A DNA stretch of 60,000 nt from Owenia fusiformis (GCA_903813345.2 CAIIXF020000003.1:2200109-2260108); one strand, 5' to 3'; counted from the stretch's first letter, positions 1-11,660 are shown. Made by a program: numbers and translations. The notes: a model not told the origin generated them from the sequence alone.

Positions 1-508
1 CTACTGCTTACTATGGTATGAAGATTTATATCCCCTGGTATGATTTTTAGGGGATACAATGAAAGCCATCTATAATTCAAAGAATATACAGCCAATCAGC
101 TTCATATTTACAGGTTATTATCTACTTATCATGTCCTACCACTATGACAAGTTTCATAAATGTGTACCAATTGGCTGCTATGGTAACATAAATCATTTAT
201 TAAAAAGTACACATTAAGGGGGTACTATGAAAGCCATCTATAATTCAAAGAATATACAGCCAATCAGCTTCATATTTACAGGTTATTATCTACTTATCAT
301 GTCCTACCACTATGACAAGTTTCATAAATGTGTACCAATTGGCTGCTATGGTAACATAAATCATTTATTAAAAAGTACACATTAAGGGGGTACTATGAAA
401 GCCATGTATAAGTCCTAGAATATCTAATCAATCATCATGTTCTTACACCATGACAAGTTTCATAAATGTGGGGCAACTGATTGCTATTGTACCAGAAATC
501 AATCAATA
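1..508. repeat. 168-bp tandem repeat, two full copies and a diverged third
   Basis: GAAAGCCAT recurs at 61, 229 and 397, exactly 168 apart. Copies 1 and 2 are almost identical; copy 3 is diverged. The unit contains TTGGCTGCTATGGTAACA. Reverse-complement relatives lie at 10097-10440 and 11440-11625, and a same-orientation relative at 8361-8480. Confidence 0.9.
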
Positions 509-1500
509 ACAGGATCTTAAGAGGTTCTGGACAAATCATTTGATTCTGGACTTGTCATATTTTTTTTTCAACGAAATCACATCCAAGGGTTGAATTTTTA
601 TTAGCTATTTAGAGAGTGAGTCCTGCCTAGTTTTAATTTCAATAAAAAAGTTAAAATAGAACCCTATTTGAGAGTCAATCTAATACTTACATTACATTGA
701 TAAATTAAGGCAAATCCTGAAATATTTTTAAAGTGCATTTTTTTATGAAATATTATCCAGCAAGTATTTAAATGAAACGGTCTTATTTAAATACAAATCA
801 TAACATGATGATATTTTTCATGAAACATTTTTCAATGAAATTCAATTGAAGGGTCAAGATAAAACGAGCTAATTTAGGTGAAAACCCTTACATGATGATG
901 TGTTTCCATAACTTCTTTCATAAAATTCCATCAAGGGGTGAAGATAAAATGATCGAATTTAAGTGATTTAAGGATCACGAGAATATGTTTTCTTTGATAT
1001 TTTCTATGAAATCCCATCCAATGGTCAAGGTAAAATTTTGATTTTGATTTTGATTTGGTCACGTGTTCGAAAGATCCATATAAGGCCCATAGAACCATAT
1101 AGGAACGTCATTTTGAATGTCACGTGATAGATCCATATAAGGCTTTTAGAACCATTTATGGAAAGATGAGGGGAAGCCCCTGACACCTGTTTCACGATTT
1201 TTATGCACTTCATTATTGTAACGAAGTTTGCCGATTCGATTCGTCGTATTTCGGAATCCTGGTGACAATTTTATACTCCATTGGAGTATTTTTGACCTAC
1301 TTCTTATGACGGAAATTCCCGAACCTTGTTCGGATTAATCCGGATTTTCTGACCTACTTTATCTACTGAGATTTCACGAGTTAACATTCGTCTCATTCCG
1401 GAATCCTGGTGACAATTTTATACTCCATTGGAGTATTTTTGATCTACTTTTTCTGGATTTTGCCCTACTTATTATATCTTGACAACAAGCAAATCAAAAA

Positions 1501-1580
1501 GTTCGACATGAACGGGTCTCGATCAACTAACCTAGACTATGGAAGCCAGGCACGCTAACCATGAGGCCAACGAGCTACCG
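1501..1580 (-). repeat. tRNA-like (SINE head) sequence in the left arm
   Basis: On the minus strand this reads GGTAGCTCGTTGGCCTCATG then TTGATCGAGACCCG, resembling pol III A and B boxes. The second copy is at 7300-7378, plus strand. The cloverleaf is imperfect (a 10-base anticodon loop), so this is a tRNA-derived repeat, not a tRNA gene. Confidence 0.45.
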
Positions 1581-1686
1581 ATATGAAAGAACAAAAGTAT
1601 TATATATTTATACCGAGCGTCAATTCACAATGATTCTCACTTTTGTCTCCACTTAAATACGACTCGTCAGTTGTATCCAGAATAGT

Positions 1687-1745
1687 AGAACGCCTATGGC
1701 GCTAGTGAATAACCAAGTCCCAGGTGAGTGGTTCGTATCCCTCCG
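1687..1745 (+). repeat. Second tRNA-like box pair in the left arm
   Basis: TGGCGCTAGTG (A-box-like) is followed about 34 bases later by GGTTCGTATCC, which matches the B box GGTTCGANTCC at all but one position. The right-arm copy is at 7141-7196 on the minus strand. It is probably part of a tRNA-derived SINE. Confidence 0.4.
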
Positions 1746-1905
1746 TGATATACTATTTTTGTTTTATTAAATACGACAGAAAGGAGCAAGGTGTAGGTTG
1801 AAAACAAGACGTTAGTTTGTTTCAAAACAGTTTGGAAACATTAATCTCTGATAATTTAAGGTTTTCCACTCCTGAAGGGCCTCTAGATCTATGAAATTCA
1901 ATAAT

Positions 1906-2964
1906 CCACTCAGTAAAAATACGATTTCTCTGCAACCTGATGTCCAATCAAGATCATTCAAATATATATGTGTTCCTGACACGTTTGAGCATCCGGGAAT
2001 AAAATTGCTTGTGAAAACTATTTACAAAAGTGTTCCAGAGACCCTTATCTAGTTGGCTAAGGTTTTAATTGAAGATACATTGCCTTATTAAGCAGGTAGA
2101 GGGGCATACAGAACACAGAAGCAAATGCTATGTTGAAAGTTTTCTATATTTCAATTTGAACCTGTGTTTACATGTCACGTAGGCCAGTGTTTTATATGGG
2201 GATTATATGTACTTTCCTTGTTTACATGAACGTAAATCATTACATGAAATCTGCATTCTTTTGGGTTTAAGGTACAGCTGGAAAGTAACATTTTGGTAAA
2301 AAATTGCTATACCTGCACATGTTATTTTCTGGTACAAAATAAAGTATGAAGCCATGTGTCAATTTCCTTGCTTTTTTCAGGAAAGTATCATTACATTGTC
2401 TTCTTTTAAAATATCTGGTAGGCGTTCAATGGGAACTCCAGGAAATTCTGATATTTCACACTTTCTATTTTTCCAAATTTTCTTTCAAAGTTTCCAGACA
2501 ACACAGGAGCTACCATTGACCTGTTTCCAGATATTCTAAAAGATAATAGTGTAATGATACTTTCCTGAAAAAAGCAAGGAAATACACATATGCCTTCATA
2601 CTTAATTTTGTACCAGAAAATAACATGTGCAGCTATAGCAATTTTTTACCAAAATGTTACTTTCCAGTTGAACCTTAATCTGGGTTTGTATTGTCTTATT
2701 GGGGCCTTTCGACTTTAAAACAAACCCTACCTAAATGGATTGTGTCTCGGGAACGTTTTTGTAAATAGTTATTATAAACAATTCTGAAAGAATATCACAT
2801 ATTTTTGTCTTCCCGATTTCAGTCATGAATTACGTCAATTTCTCGTGCAAACATTGGGTAGACGTTGTCATAACCGGATGCCCGAACGTGTCAGGAACAT
2901 ATAGATACTAGAATGATGTTGATTGAACATCAGGGTGCAGAGAAATCGTAATTTTACTGAGTGG
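1906..2964. mobile_element. Foldback element, 1.06 kb, palindromic nearly throughout
   Basis: CCACTCAGTAAAAATACG at 1906 is matched inverted at the far end (to 2964). Further paired blocks run inward: 1975-1995 with 2880-2902, 2270-2400 with 2540-2685. The centre is near 2470. The imperfect pairing suggests an old foldback MITE. The 61-residue frame at 2354-2539 lies across the loop and is not a gene. Confidence 0.75.
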
Positions 2965-3395
2965 CTTCGCGAAAAAATAAGCAGCACTTTAGGCCACCTA
3001 AATACAACTCGTCAGTTGTATCCAGTTGGAATCCCAGCGTAATGTTTTTAATTATATGGTTGTGCTTTGATTTTACGCTGAAAACATTTATAACTACGTC
3101 AACTTTATATTAAAACATTTATTATCTTTTCAGTTGTATTAAAATGTAAAATATGATATATGTCAGCTTATTGCTTTCTGGAGAACAATCAAGGTTTAAA
3201 TTTGGTACAATGAATCGGACACTCATGTAAATCGACATGGTTATAACATTGAACTCAATGCAGTAAATTAGTTATTTCTATGAATCACAGCGGGATTGGT
3301 TTCATTTTATATGATTGCCAACTCTGGCGGTTTTTTTGTAAATGCTTTTGACCGCTGTAAATGTGAAACTGATACAGTATTATTCAATTGTTTTA
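2965..3395. other. Interior spacer, no gene
   Basis: AT-rich. The only notable item is ACTCGTCAGTTGTATCCAG near 3007, a direct copy of the arm sequence near 1664. Nothing else is supported. Confidence 0.6.
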
Positions 3396-3508
3396 TGTCT
3401 TGGTCACATTTGCTCCGATTTTCACTACGGCGCCCGGCCGATTGAGTATTGTGTTCAGAAATGTATTCAATTTTGAACAAAATACTCGCAGCAAATGTGA
3501 TCCAGGCA
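3396..3508. mobile_element. 113-bp MITE with TTA target duplication, Harbinger-like
   Basis: Ends TGTCTTGGTCACATTTGC and GCAAATGTGATCCAGGCA are inverted and flanked by TTA on both sides (3393-3395 and 3509-3511). The left 60 bases match the left end of the 1.4-kb element at 44440, including CCGATTTTCACTACGGCGCC, so this is an internally deleted family member. Confidence 0.75.
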
Positions 3509-3822
3509 TTACGCAGCGGTATTTCGAACATACTATTGTTGCTTAACCACGACCTAGCCAATTTTAAAATCATACTCCTTATTTAAATCCAAGTAAACGA
3601 TCAATGTCTAGGTATTTGGCGTTTGATGATACTATGGCCCTTGGCGAATTATGATTAGATGAACCGAGGTCAACATTAATGTTTCTTGTACAAGGTCATC
3701 CCAAGGTCAAAGATAAATATTTAGGTATTTTACGTTTCAAGACCTTTGGACAAATTCGATTCAACGATGTATTAAAGTTAAAATGTATACAGAGATAAAA
3801 TAGGTTATCTCCTATCGTTTCC

Positions 3823-4655
3823 TAGCCTTGCCCAAGTCGGTCTCTTTTACTATCTTGATTTCTATTATGACCGCCTTGTACCAAAGAGAAAGCCACGTGC
3901 TTTACCGACTCAATGTTTATGTCGGTAAAATTTGACCAATCAACGACGGCCCTACAGCGTTAGCTCATTATTATGCACGGTCAAAAACAAGTACACTTTT
4001 TACTTTTCGCCGGGACTTTTCACGAACAAACTTGCATGAATTCATCATGAAAATACAAATATTTTATCAGATATATATCAATCAGAGTTTAGTGGATGCC
4101 GGAGCACCGATCGGTAACCGGAGGTGAGAAGATTTCAACAATAAACGTTGAAACGATCGCTGAATTCAAATGAACATGTAGGCTGAGACCCCGGCTGAGA
4201 TTCAATCACTGACTACATGACCAGCTACATTGGACTCGGTCTTGGATTTATATCGCAAAATCAGTTTTAAATCTATTGCATGATTTAATTTGTATTAATG
4301 ACTCTTACATTCCCTATGTACATTTAATTACATAATATATTGTAACTCTAAAGAAACAATCCATCAGATCATCGGCATTGAATTTCAAATCGGGAAGATT
4401 GTTTTGCTTATGCAGGTCAACCTGATAACGTTTTTGATTGGTCAATCAGCCTGAAGTCACACGTCGTGTCCAGACTGTCCACGCGTATTATTGTTAATCA
4501 ATAAGGTTTCGCGATACCCCTGATAGCGTAGGTATTATGGAAATCTCGAAACCGTTGAATAACTCTGCATAATATCAGCGTATGTGTATTGGATTGTACA
4601 AGGCGGTAATAATTCAAGATCAGATAAGTAAAAAAATACCGACTTGGGCAAGGCT
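3823..4655. mobile_element. 833-bp MITE with 9-bp target duplication, Mutator-like
   Basis: The inverted ends start TAGCCTTGCCCAAGTCGG and pair over about 60 bases. The flanks repeat ATCGTTTCC directly on each side (3814-3822 and 4656-4664). Nine-base duplications are typical of Mutator-like elements. No transposase is present. A related partial copy lies at 41152-41405. Confidence 0.82.
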
Positions 4656-5395
4656 AATCGTTTCCTTGTGTATACATTTATGTCTCTGCGTAATAACGCA
4701 GATGCGAGCAGGTAGTTACCAATCTCACCAGAAGGTGCTCGTTCGGGTCAGATAGCATGGCGGGTATGGTAGAAAGTTCCCTTTAACTTAAAGTACATCT
4801 GTTTTCGTGGTTCAATTTTCATATCACCCTTAAAATGTATCTAATAGCAATGCAAATTAAAATATGTCCAGTGAACGAAAATGCAATACAAGAATAGATA
4901 TTCACTTTTTGTGATTTTGTAACAATGGGGTTATTTTTTGTATATGTAACATGGTCATTTTCACATTTTATATTATTACTGTTCATATTAATCAATCCCT
5001 ATTCATCTCAATATAACAGGTCCCTAAGTAGGTTGTTTGCAGTTTTACTCTTTTAATACCATGTTCACTTTTCACCTTTTATTGAAACCCGTTATTCAAC
5101 TATGCAAACTGTGTCAGTTTTATATATCTATTGTTCCCCTATATGGTCTTTCTCACTCACATGTAGCTGAGTTTGCATTGGGTGTTGGCTTGTCAGTAGT
5201 TGTTGTAAGAGTTCATGTTGTACATTACAGAGCATTGTATTTTAAACATTGAAGTTTGAAATATACTATTTTATATATATTTTAATTTGAAGTTCGAGTT
5301 ATTTTATTGCCACCCACGGGCCTTCCACACGCCCATTTACATATAACGCTTTGAAACAACTTTAAAAAGTGAGCAATGTCAGTGTTGTGATAATA
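4656..5395. other. Spacer, no gene
   Basis: AT-rich sequence with no repeat or coding structure that I can support. The open frame at 5037-5252 has no coding character. Confidence 0.5.
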
Positions 5396-6187
5396 GAGAA
5401 TTTTCGTTATAAGTTGTTTCAAAAACTTATACGTATACTTATAGTTTAAAGGGTCTTGTCGAACTAAAATCAATTCAAATTGATTTTCATAATCTGTACC
5501 AAGTGGGGCATAACTATTCCCGATATAGTCAAGCTCCATCATCAACTAGGGACTGTGAATACAATGTCCTTTGCTAGTGTCAATTATGAACACGATAAAC
5601 TAAATGCTAGTTGACGGGTCCTTGTAGTGTACGATAAACAAGACCCTTTAAAGTGAATCACTACACGAACGAGTCGATCATTTCAAAGTTCTCATGAAAT
5701 TATAAGGTCAATTTTTAAGTTTTTACGTATAAAAGGGCCTTTATACGCAGATTATAAACTTACAGAGTTGGATCTCCGCATAGTATATGTGTGGACCTAC
5801 TGACCAGAATGGCTTATTAAAATTAATCGGCTGAATAGGCATAGTATCCAATCAAATAGCTCGACTCATTCATTAGCTGAACTAATTCTCCCTTCGTTAT
5901 TTCTACAATGTGATTCAAAACGATCATCTACAAAAAATATATTTGAGAGTAGATAAATCTGTAAAACCCGTGTGCTATATCAGCCTATTTGATTCTAGAA
6001 AACACATATGACACAACTAAACATGCTTTACATCAAGGGGGTACGGATGGTATGCCATTGGCCCTTTTTATTACCGTCCTAGGAGATATTTCCCGACGAA
6101 TTAGGAAATTATGAAACACATTGTTTATTGGGTTTATAAGTATAAGTATACGTATAAGTTTTTAAAAAACTTATAACGAAAATTCTC
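5396..6187. mobile_element. 792-bp MITE with TA target duplication
   Basis: The inverted ends are GAGAATTTTCGTTATAAGTT, followed on both sides by ACTTATACGTATACTTATA-like sequence. TA flanks each end (5394-5395, 6188-6189). The type is Tc1/mariner-like by its TA site only. There is no coding capacity. Confidence 0.65.
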
Positions 6188-7026
6188 TAATAACGCCCCT
6201 CATACCTATTTATTACAGGTCGTGTAGACCATTGTTGCCTGATTTATAGCAAAAACATTGACTTTTGCACGTTGATGGTGATGATGATGATGCACCTTTT
6301 ATAATAGATCTCATATCTTAGAAGCGTATCAGTTCAAAAAATACTAGAAGACCTTACATATTTTGCCATGCACTGCGCCTATTCATTTGGCAATTCAGTT
6401 GTAAATTTTGTCTTGAAAAAAATAAATTTTCCAAATTTGTTGAATTTTCTTGCAGAAATCGCCTACCCCCCCTCCATCCATTTTTTATGATCACAAGGCG
6501 TGATTTAAGCTGCTGATATTCTTCTTTAAACGAGTCGGATTTTCAAAATCTATAAGTTGGACTCCCTTTATAGAAGCTTTGAACTGAATTTGCACTGCTT
6601 AATGCTGAAATTTTATTGTTTATCCATACATTTTAAGAAAAAATGTATAAAAAAAGATGTTAAAGCCAAATGTTGCCCTAAAAATTCAGAAAATGTAAAA
6701 AAATTCGAATTTTCTATGTACAGGCCTTGTTGCCCCTTTAAGAAGCTTAATATGTAAATTATCTAATCAAACACTTCGTCCACCATTTTGAAACACTAAT
6801 CAACCCAATCTGTGCTAGCGATTCATAGGGCGAGTCAGTGGGATATTTCCAGGGTTCGTACACACCTGGAAATGTCAGGGAAATTGACTTGATTTTCCAA
6901 GTGCTGGAAATGTCAGGTAATTTTAAAATTAGGTCAAAAGGGCCGAAGATGACTGGGAATTTTGAAACGGTAGACATGTCAGGGAAATGTCAGGGAAATT
7001 TGTATCAGTGTTGAAAAAATAATGTT
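6188..7026. repeat. Spacer with short TGTCAGGGAAAT repeats
   Basis: Between 6845 and 7005 the word TGTCAGGGAAAT (or CTGGAAATGTCAGG) occurs about five times. 6370-6520 is a diverged relative of 25600-25770. No gene. Confidence 0.6.
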
Positions 7027-7299
7027 CTAGAGATTAATGTTTCCAAACTGTTTTGAAACAAACTAACGTCTTGTTTTCAACCTACACCTTGCTCCTTTCT
7101 GTCGTATTTAATAAAACAAAAATAGTATATCACGGATGGATACGAACCACTCACCTGGGACTTGGTTATTCACTAGCGCCATAGGCGTTCTACTATTCTG
7201 GATACAACTGACGAGTCGTATTTAAGTGGAGACAAAAGTGAGAATCATTTTGAATTGACGCTCAGTATAAATATATAATACTTTTGTTCTTTCATATCG

Positions 7300-7378
7300 G
7301 TAGCTCGTTGGCCTCATGGTTAGCGTGCCTGGCTTCCATAGTCTAGGTTAGTTGATCGAGACCCGTTCATGTCGAACT
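7300..7378 (+). repeat. tRNA-like (SINE head) sequence in the right arm
   Basis: This is the reverse-complement partner of 1501-1580, with the same A-box-like and B-box-like words. Confidence 0.45.
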
Positions 7379-8360
7379 TTTTGATTTGCTTGTTGTCAAG
7401 ATATAATAAGTAGGGCAAAATCCAGAAAAAGTAGATCAAAAATACTCCAATGGAGTATAAAATTGTCACCAGGATTCCGGAATGAGACGAATGTTAACTC
7501 GTGAAATCTCAGTAGATAAAGTAGGTCAGAAAATCCGGATTAATCCGAACAAGGTTCGGGAATTTCCGTCATAAGAAGTAGGTCAAAAATACTCCAATGG
7601 AGTATAAAATTGTCACCAGGATTCCGAAATACGACGAATCGAATCGGCAAACTTCGTTACAATAATGAAGTGCATAAAAATCGTGAAACAGGTGTCAGGG
7701 GCTTCCCCTCATCTTTCCATAAATGGTTCTAAAAGCCTTATACGGATCTATCACGTGACATTCAAAATGACGTTCCTATATGGTTCTATGGGCCTTATAT
7801 GGATCTTTCGAACACGTGACCAAATCAAAATCAAAATCAAAATTTTACCTTGACCATTGGATGGGATTTCATAGAAAATATCAAAGAAAACATATTCTCG
7901 TGATCCTAAATTCGATCATTTTATCTTCACCCCTTGATGGAATTTTATGAAAGAAGTTATGAAAACACATCATCATGTAAGGGTTTTCACCTAAATTAGC
8001 TCGTTTTATCTTGACCCTTCAATTGAATTTCATTGAAAAATGTTTCATGAAAAATATCATCATGTTATGATTTGTATTTAAATAAGACCGTTTCATTTAA
8101 ATACTTGCTGGATAATATTTCATAAAAAATGCACTTTAAAAATATTTCAGGATTTGCCTTAATTTATCAATGTAATGTAAGTATTAGATTGACTCTCAAA
8201 TAGGGTTCTATTTTAACTTTTTTATTGAAATTAATACTAGGCAGGACTCACTCTCTAAATAACTAATAAAAATTCAACCCTTGGATGTGATTTCATTGAA
8301 AAAAAAATATGACAAGTCCAGAATCAAATGATTTGTCCAGAACCTCTTAAGATCCTGTTT

Positions 8361-8789
8361 CAACTACTTATCATTTCCAACCATTATGACACGTTTCATC
8401 AATGTGGGTCAAATGTGGGTCAATATGGGTAGAAATCATTTGTTAGAAAAGTTCACATTTCATAAAATTCTAAGACACACCCTGACACATTGGGCACATA
8501 AAAAATTAATCAAATTGGGAGGAGTTAGTATGAAAACATTTCAGAAAACTTATTTTGAGTATGGCTGAAAATGTTAAATCAATAGATATTTTATCTGGGG
8601 CATTTGATGCATTGCATCTGCTTATCATAATTAGACTATGCAGAATGAGGCTTTCACATTATGCACATATTTGAGGCTTTACCTTGAGATAGTGCTGTAA
8701 TATATTTTGTACCAGACCCCTAGAACAAAATATCAATAGAGGAAACAGAGAGACAAAGAGGGGGAATATCAGATCTAATTGTTCTAAAG
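8361..8789 (+). repeat. Resumption of the 168-bp repeat, then unassigned DNA
   Basis: 8361-8480 resembles the 168-bp unit (ACTTATCATTTCCAACCATTAT and on), in the same orientation as 1-508, as expected if the structure at 509-8360 was inserted into the array. Confidence 0.55.
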
Positions 8790-9308
8790 GGTCCTGCAAC
8801 TATTAAAGCTAAATACGAAGACTGGAAACACTTCTTAATGAATTCTAAAACAAAGAACAGTTGGTGTTATCCTTACTGAATGGACAAAAAGCCAGCAGAC
8901 ATAAAAAAAAGTTGAGAACAAGAGGATCTTATATTACTCTGATGGTAAAGCATTCTGTTGATTAAAAGTGATGGCAATAAAACGTCCACTGTTGTTATTC
9001 ATGAGATGTATTCTTCACAGGAAGAGGCTGGCATAAAGGTGAACCTTTACATATTATATGCAGTTAACGAATCTGACAAATATATCATATTGCGTTCTTT
9101 AGATACCGAAGTGTTCCTCCCATTCTTGAAATATTCTACTCGGGTCAAACAACTGATATTGATGGATGTAGGAACAAGCAAGGAGGGTCTAAACTGTGTC
9201 AGGCACTTCCATCATTCAATGCTTTTACAGACTGCGAAGTGCTTTTGTTGGAAGGGGGAAGCTCCAGCCTTTGTGAATCATCAAAAGTGGGAGCATGTTC
9301 ATGAATGA
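8790..9308 (+). pseudogene. Decayed transposon-associated protein (SSQEEADT / DTDV family)
   Basis: The surviving frame at 8958-9308 reads EMYSSQEEAG, YIILRSLDTEVF and KQLILMDVGTSK. From memory of the family this matches an uncharacterised repeat-encoded protein common in invertebrate genomes, with HEEADTR-, RSPDTDV- and MDTGT-type motifs, possibly PIN-like. Upstream, 8800-8957 shows the preceding part (KAKYEDWKHFL, then EWTKSQQT and ENKRILYYSDGKAFC) in shifting frames with stops. It is truncated, frameshifted and lacks the conserved Asp after EEA. Function was lost; the original biochemical role is unknown. Confidence 0.6.
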
Positions 9309-9310
9309 AT

Positions 9311-9422
9311 AAACGCAAGGAGCCCACGCGTCTCAAACTCGCAACCTCGTGGTTATGGCCCCAATCGCCCAGCCTAAACGTGCTGGCGCTCAAGCCCTCT
9401 CTCGGCCAACTCGACAACCCCA
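9311..9422 (-). repeat. tRNA-Leu/Ser-like SINE fragment
   Basis: The minus strand reads GTTGTCGAGTTGGCCGAGAG (A-box region), a CCAGC/GCTGG stem with an 8-base loop, a class-II-like variable arm, then GGTTGCGAGTTTGAGACGC in the B-box position. It looks like a tRNA-derived SINE, not a functional tRNA, as acceptor pairing and the B box are degraded. Confidence 0.5.
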
Positions 9423-11660
9423 AAAAAGGTTGTTTTGTTAGTCGATCTGACTAGAGGCAGCTGATGATCTATTTACGACCTTGGGAAATTCATTGGAATT
9501 AACTGAGACCCAAGTGAACAAAACACATTATTTTGATCTTTCCCCATTGCCACACCATGTAAAGACTCCCTCATTCAACATTTGAAACATGCAAACTTTC
9601 AAGCGTTTATCTGCAAGAATGCACAATAACACTCACAATACATCAGATATACCCAATCCTGAGAATCATAGATAGAACTTGTTAATGGCGAAATAAAGCT
9701 TAATTGATAAGATCAACCATTCTACCTGATAATCTCATAGACATATTGACAGAAAAGATTGCTTTAACAGAGGAAGTTGACACAGCCAGATTTTTTAATT
9801 AGGTTTTTGGGGCAAGTGATAGACTAGATGAATTAATAACACCAAGTGACACTAGTTCATAATTTGCTATGTCCCCACGCTTAATCTCAGAGTATATGTG
9901 ACAGCCACATTCTGCATAGTCGTATTGTGATCAATAAATACAATGCATCAAATAGCTAAGAAGAATTATCTATTGATTAAACATCATCAAACATACAGCT
10001 CTGAATAAGATTTCTGAAATGTTTCATGCTAATTTCTCCCAATTTGATGAACATATTATTTGCTTTGTCACAGGTTGCACGAGTCTTGGATTTTTGCAAA
10101 AATGTTTACTCTTTTAACAAATGATTTCTGTTACCATAGGAACCAACTGACCAACATTGATGTCACCTGTCATACTGGTAGGACATTATAAGCAGTTGAT
10201 TTCCTGTAAATATCAAGATATTAGATTAAATATTCTAGGAATTATACATGGCTTTCATAGTACCTGCTTAATGTGCACTTTTTAACAAGTGATTTCTGTT
10301 ACCATAGCAACCAATTGTTACACATATTATTGAAACTTGTCATAGTGGTAGGACATGATATGTAGATGATAACCTGTAAATATCAAGATGATTGGCTGTA
10401 TATTCTAGGAATTATAGATGACTTTCATTGTATCCCCCTTAAAATCACACCAGTGGGTATAAATCTGCATACTACAGGGTGTCAAAAAACAACGGCACCC
10501 CCCTCTACAGCAAAAAGTCTTTAATGTTACATATCGTGTCATACCTCATTTGAAAGATAATCTTATTTTGGAGTTACTCATCAAATTTCATTCAATAAAA
10601 CTTTATATTAAAAAAGCTACATTGTTTCAAAGTTTGCTACTTCGGTACTTTGTTTGCTGCTCTGTTACTGGTTAAAGGTCAAATTTTAAGAAAGTGGAAT
10701 ATGAAAGAATTAGCCTAGATTTCAACTACACTGAACACATGGGCTCAGTTCTGGAAAACAGGGTATAGGAATTGATGGAAAAAGAGACTCTTGAAAACAG
10801 ATACAGTAAGGATGTAATTCAGAAGAATGTGAGAAAAGTGCTAAGAGGATTATGCAATGCTACACCTTAATCTGAATTTTTATTGAAATCATATCAATCC
10901 AGATAAGCTGCTGTTCGAGCATCAACTGGTGGTCATACCAACTACTAAGAATCAGCTGTAACTCTGTAAAATTACATGATATAAAGCTGATATTTCAGAG
11001 GTAACTCCAGAATTAAATTATCTTTAAAATGAGATATGACAGACCACGTAACATTAAGTACCTTTTGCTGTAGAGGGGGGTGCCGTTGTTTTTTGACACC
11101 CTGTATAGTAACCAGTAGAACAACACTGATGTAACTTTCCATGATAGCCGAACATAATAATTCAACTAATATCTGTGAATATCAGGACAAATGATTATCT
11201 ATTTACCTCAATAGTTTGAACATGAATAAAGAAGTCTTTGGAAAGTGCCACGTCCCCTTTCTAAATGTCTTTCGTAGCCATATAATCATCAGCAAATAGT
11301 ATTCACTGTGTGGCTAAGATAAAACATTAGTTGATTTAATATTATCAAACATACTCTGAATAAGTTTTCTAAAACGTTTTCATGGTGATTCCTCCCAATT
11401 TCATGAAAATAATATGTGTTTTGTCTCAGGAGGTGTCTTAGATTTTTACGAAAATGTGTACTTTTTTAACATATGATCTCCGTTGCCATAGCAACCAGTG
11501 GACCAACTTGATGAAATGTCATAATAATATAACATTGTAAGTAGATGATTACCTGTTACTATTAAGATGATTGGTTGTATATTCTAAGAATTACACATAG
11601 CTTTCCTATTCCCCCTTTAAAATCACACCAGGGGGTATAAATCTGCATATTTTAAAAAAT
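9423..11660. repeat. Local direct duplication containing minus-orientation 168-bp units
   Basis: 9950-10475 and 11300-11650 are diverged direct copies (for example CATCAAACATACAGCTCTGA with ATCAAACATACTCTGAATAA). Both contain reverse-complement 168-bp units with GTTACCATAGCAACCAA, and both finish near GGGTATAAATCTGCATA. That ending also matches the reverse complement of bases 1-60. Confidence 0.7.
10474..11103. mobile_element. 630-bp mariner-like MITE, TA target duplication
   Basis: The ends CAGGGTGTCAAAAAACAACG are perfect inverted repeats, with near-identical extension to about 45 bases including GGCACCCCCCTCTACAG. TA lies on both sides (10472-10473, 11104-11105). CAGGGTGTC is a common start of mariner-type TIRs. 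The paralogous sequence at 11635-11655 shows a related site without the insert. No transposase. Confidence 0.85.

Larger units (their letters stand above)
509..8360. mobile_element. Large inverted-repeat structure with 1.3-kb arms
   Basis: The left arm (509-1857) and right arm (about 7027-8360) are near-identical reverse complements: both arms give the same 62-residue open frame with a single difference. The outer ends read ACAGGATCTTAAGAGG. Between the arms lie 5.2 kb with several nested small elements and no recognisable transposase. It could be a foldback or long-TIR element, or a locally inverted duplication. No clear target-site duplication was seen, because the flanks are themselves members of the 168-bp repeat. 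Confidence 0.8.

Noticed and set aside
1025-1213. A conserved 62-residue protein, also at 7665-7853
   Set aside because: Both frames lie in the two arms of the same inverted repeat; identity reflects the repeat, not selection on protein.
7300-7378. A functional tRNA gene
   Set aside because: The box motifs are present but the anticodon loop is 10 bases and the acceptor arm does not pair; it is duplicated within a repeat.
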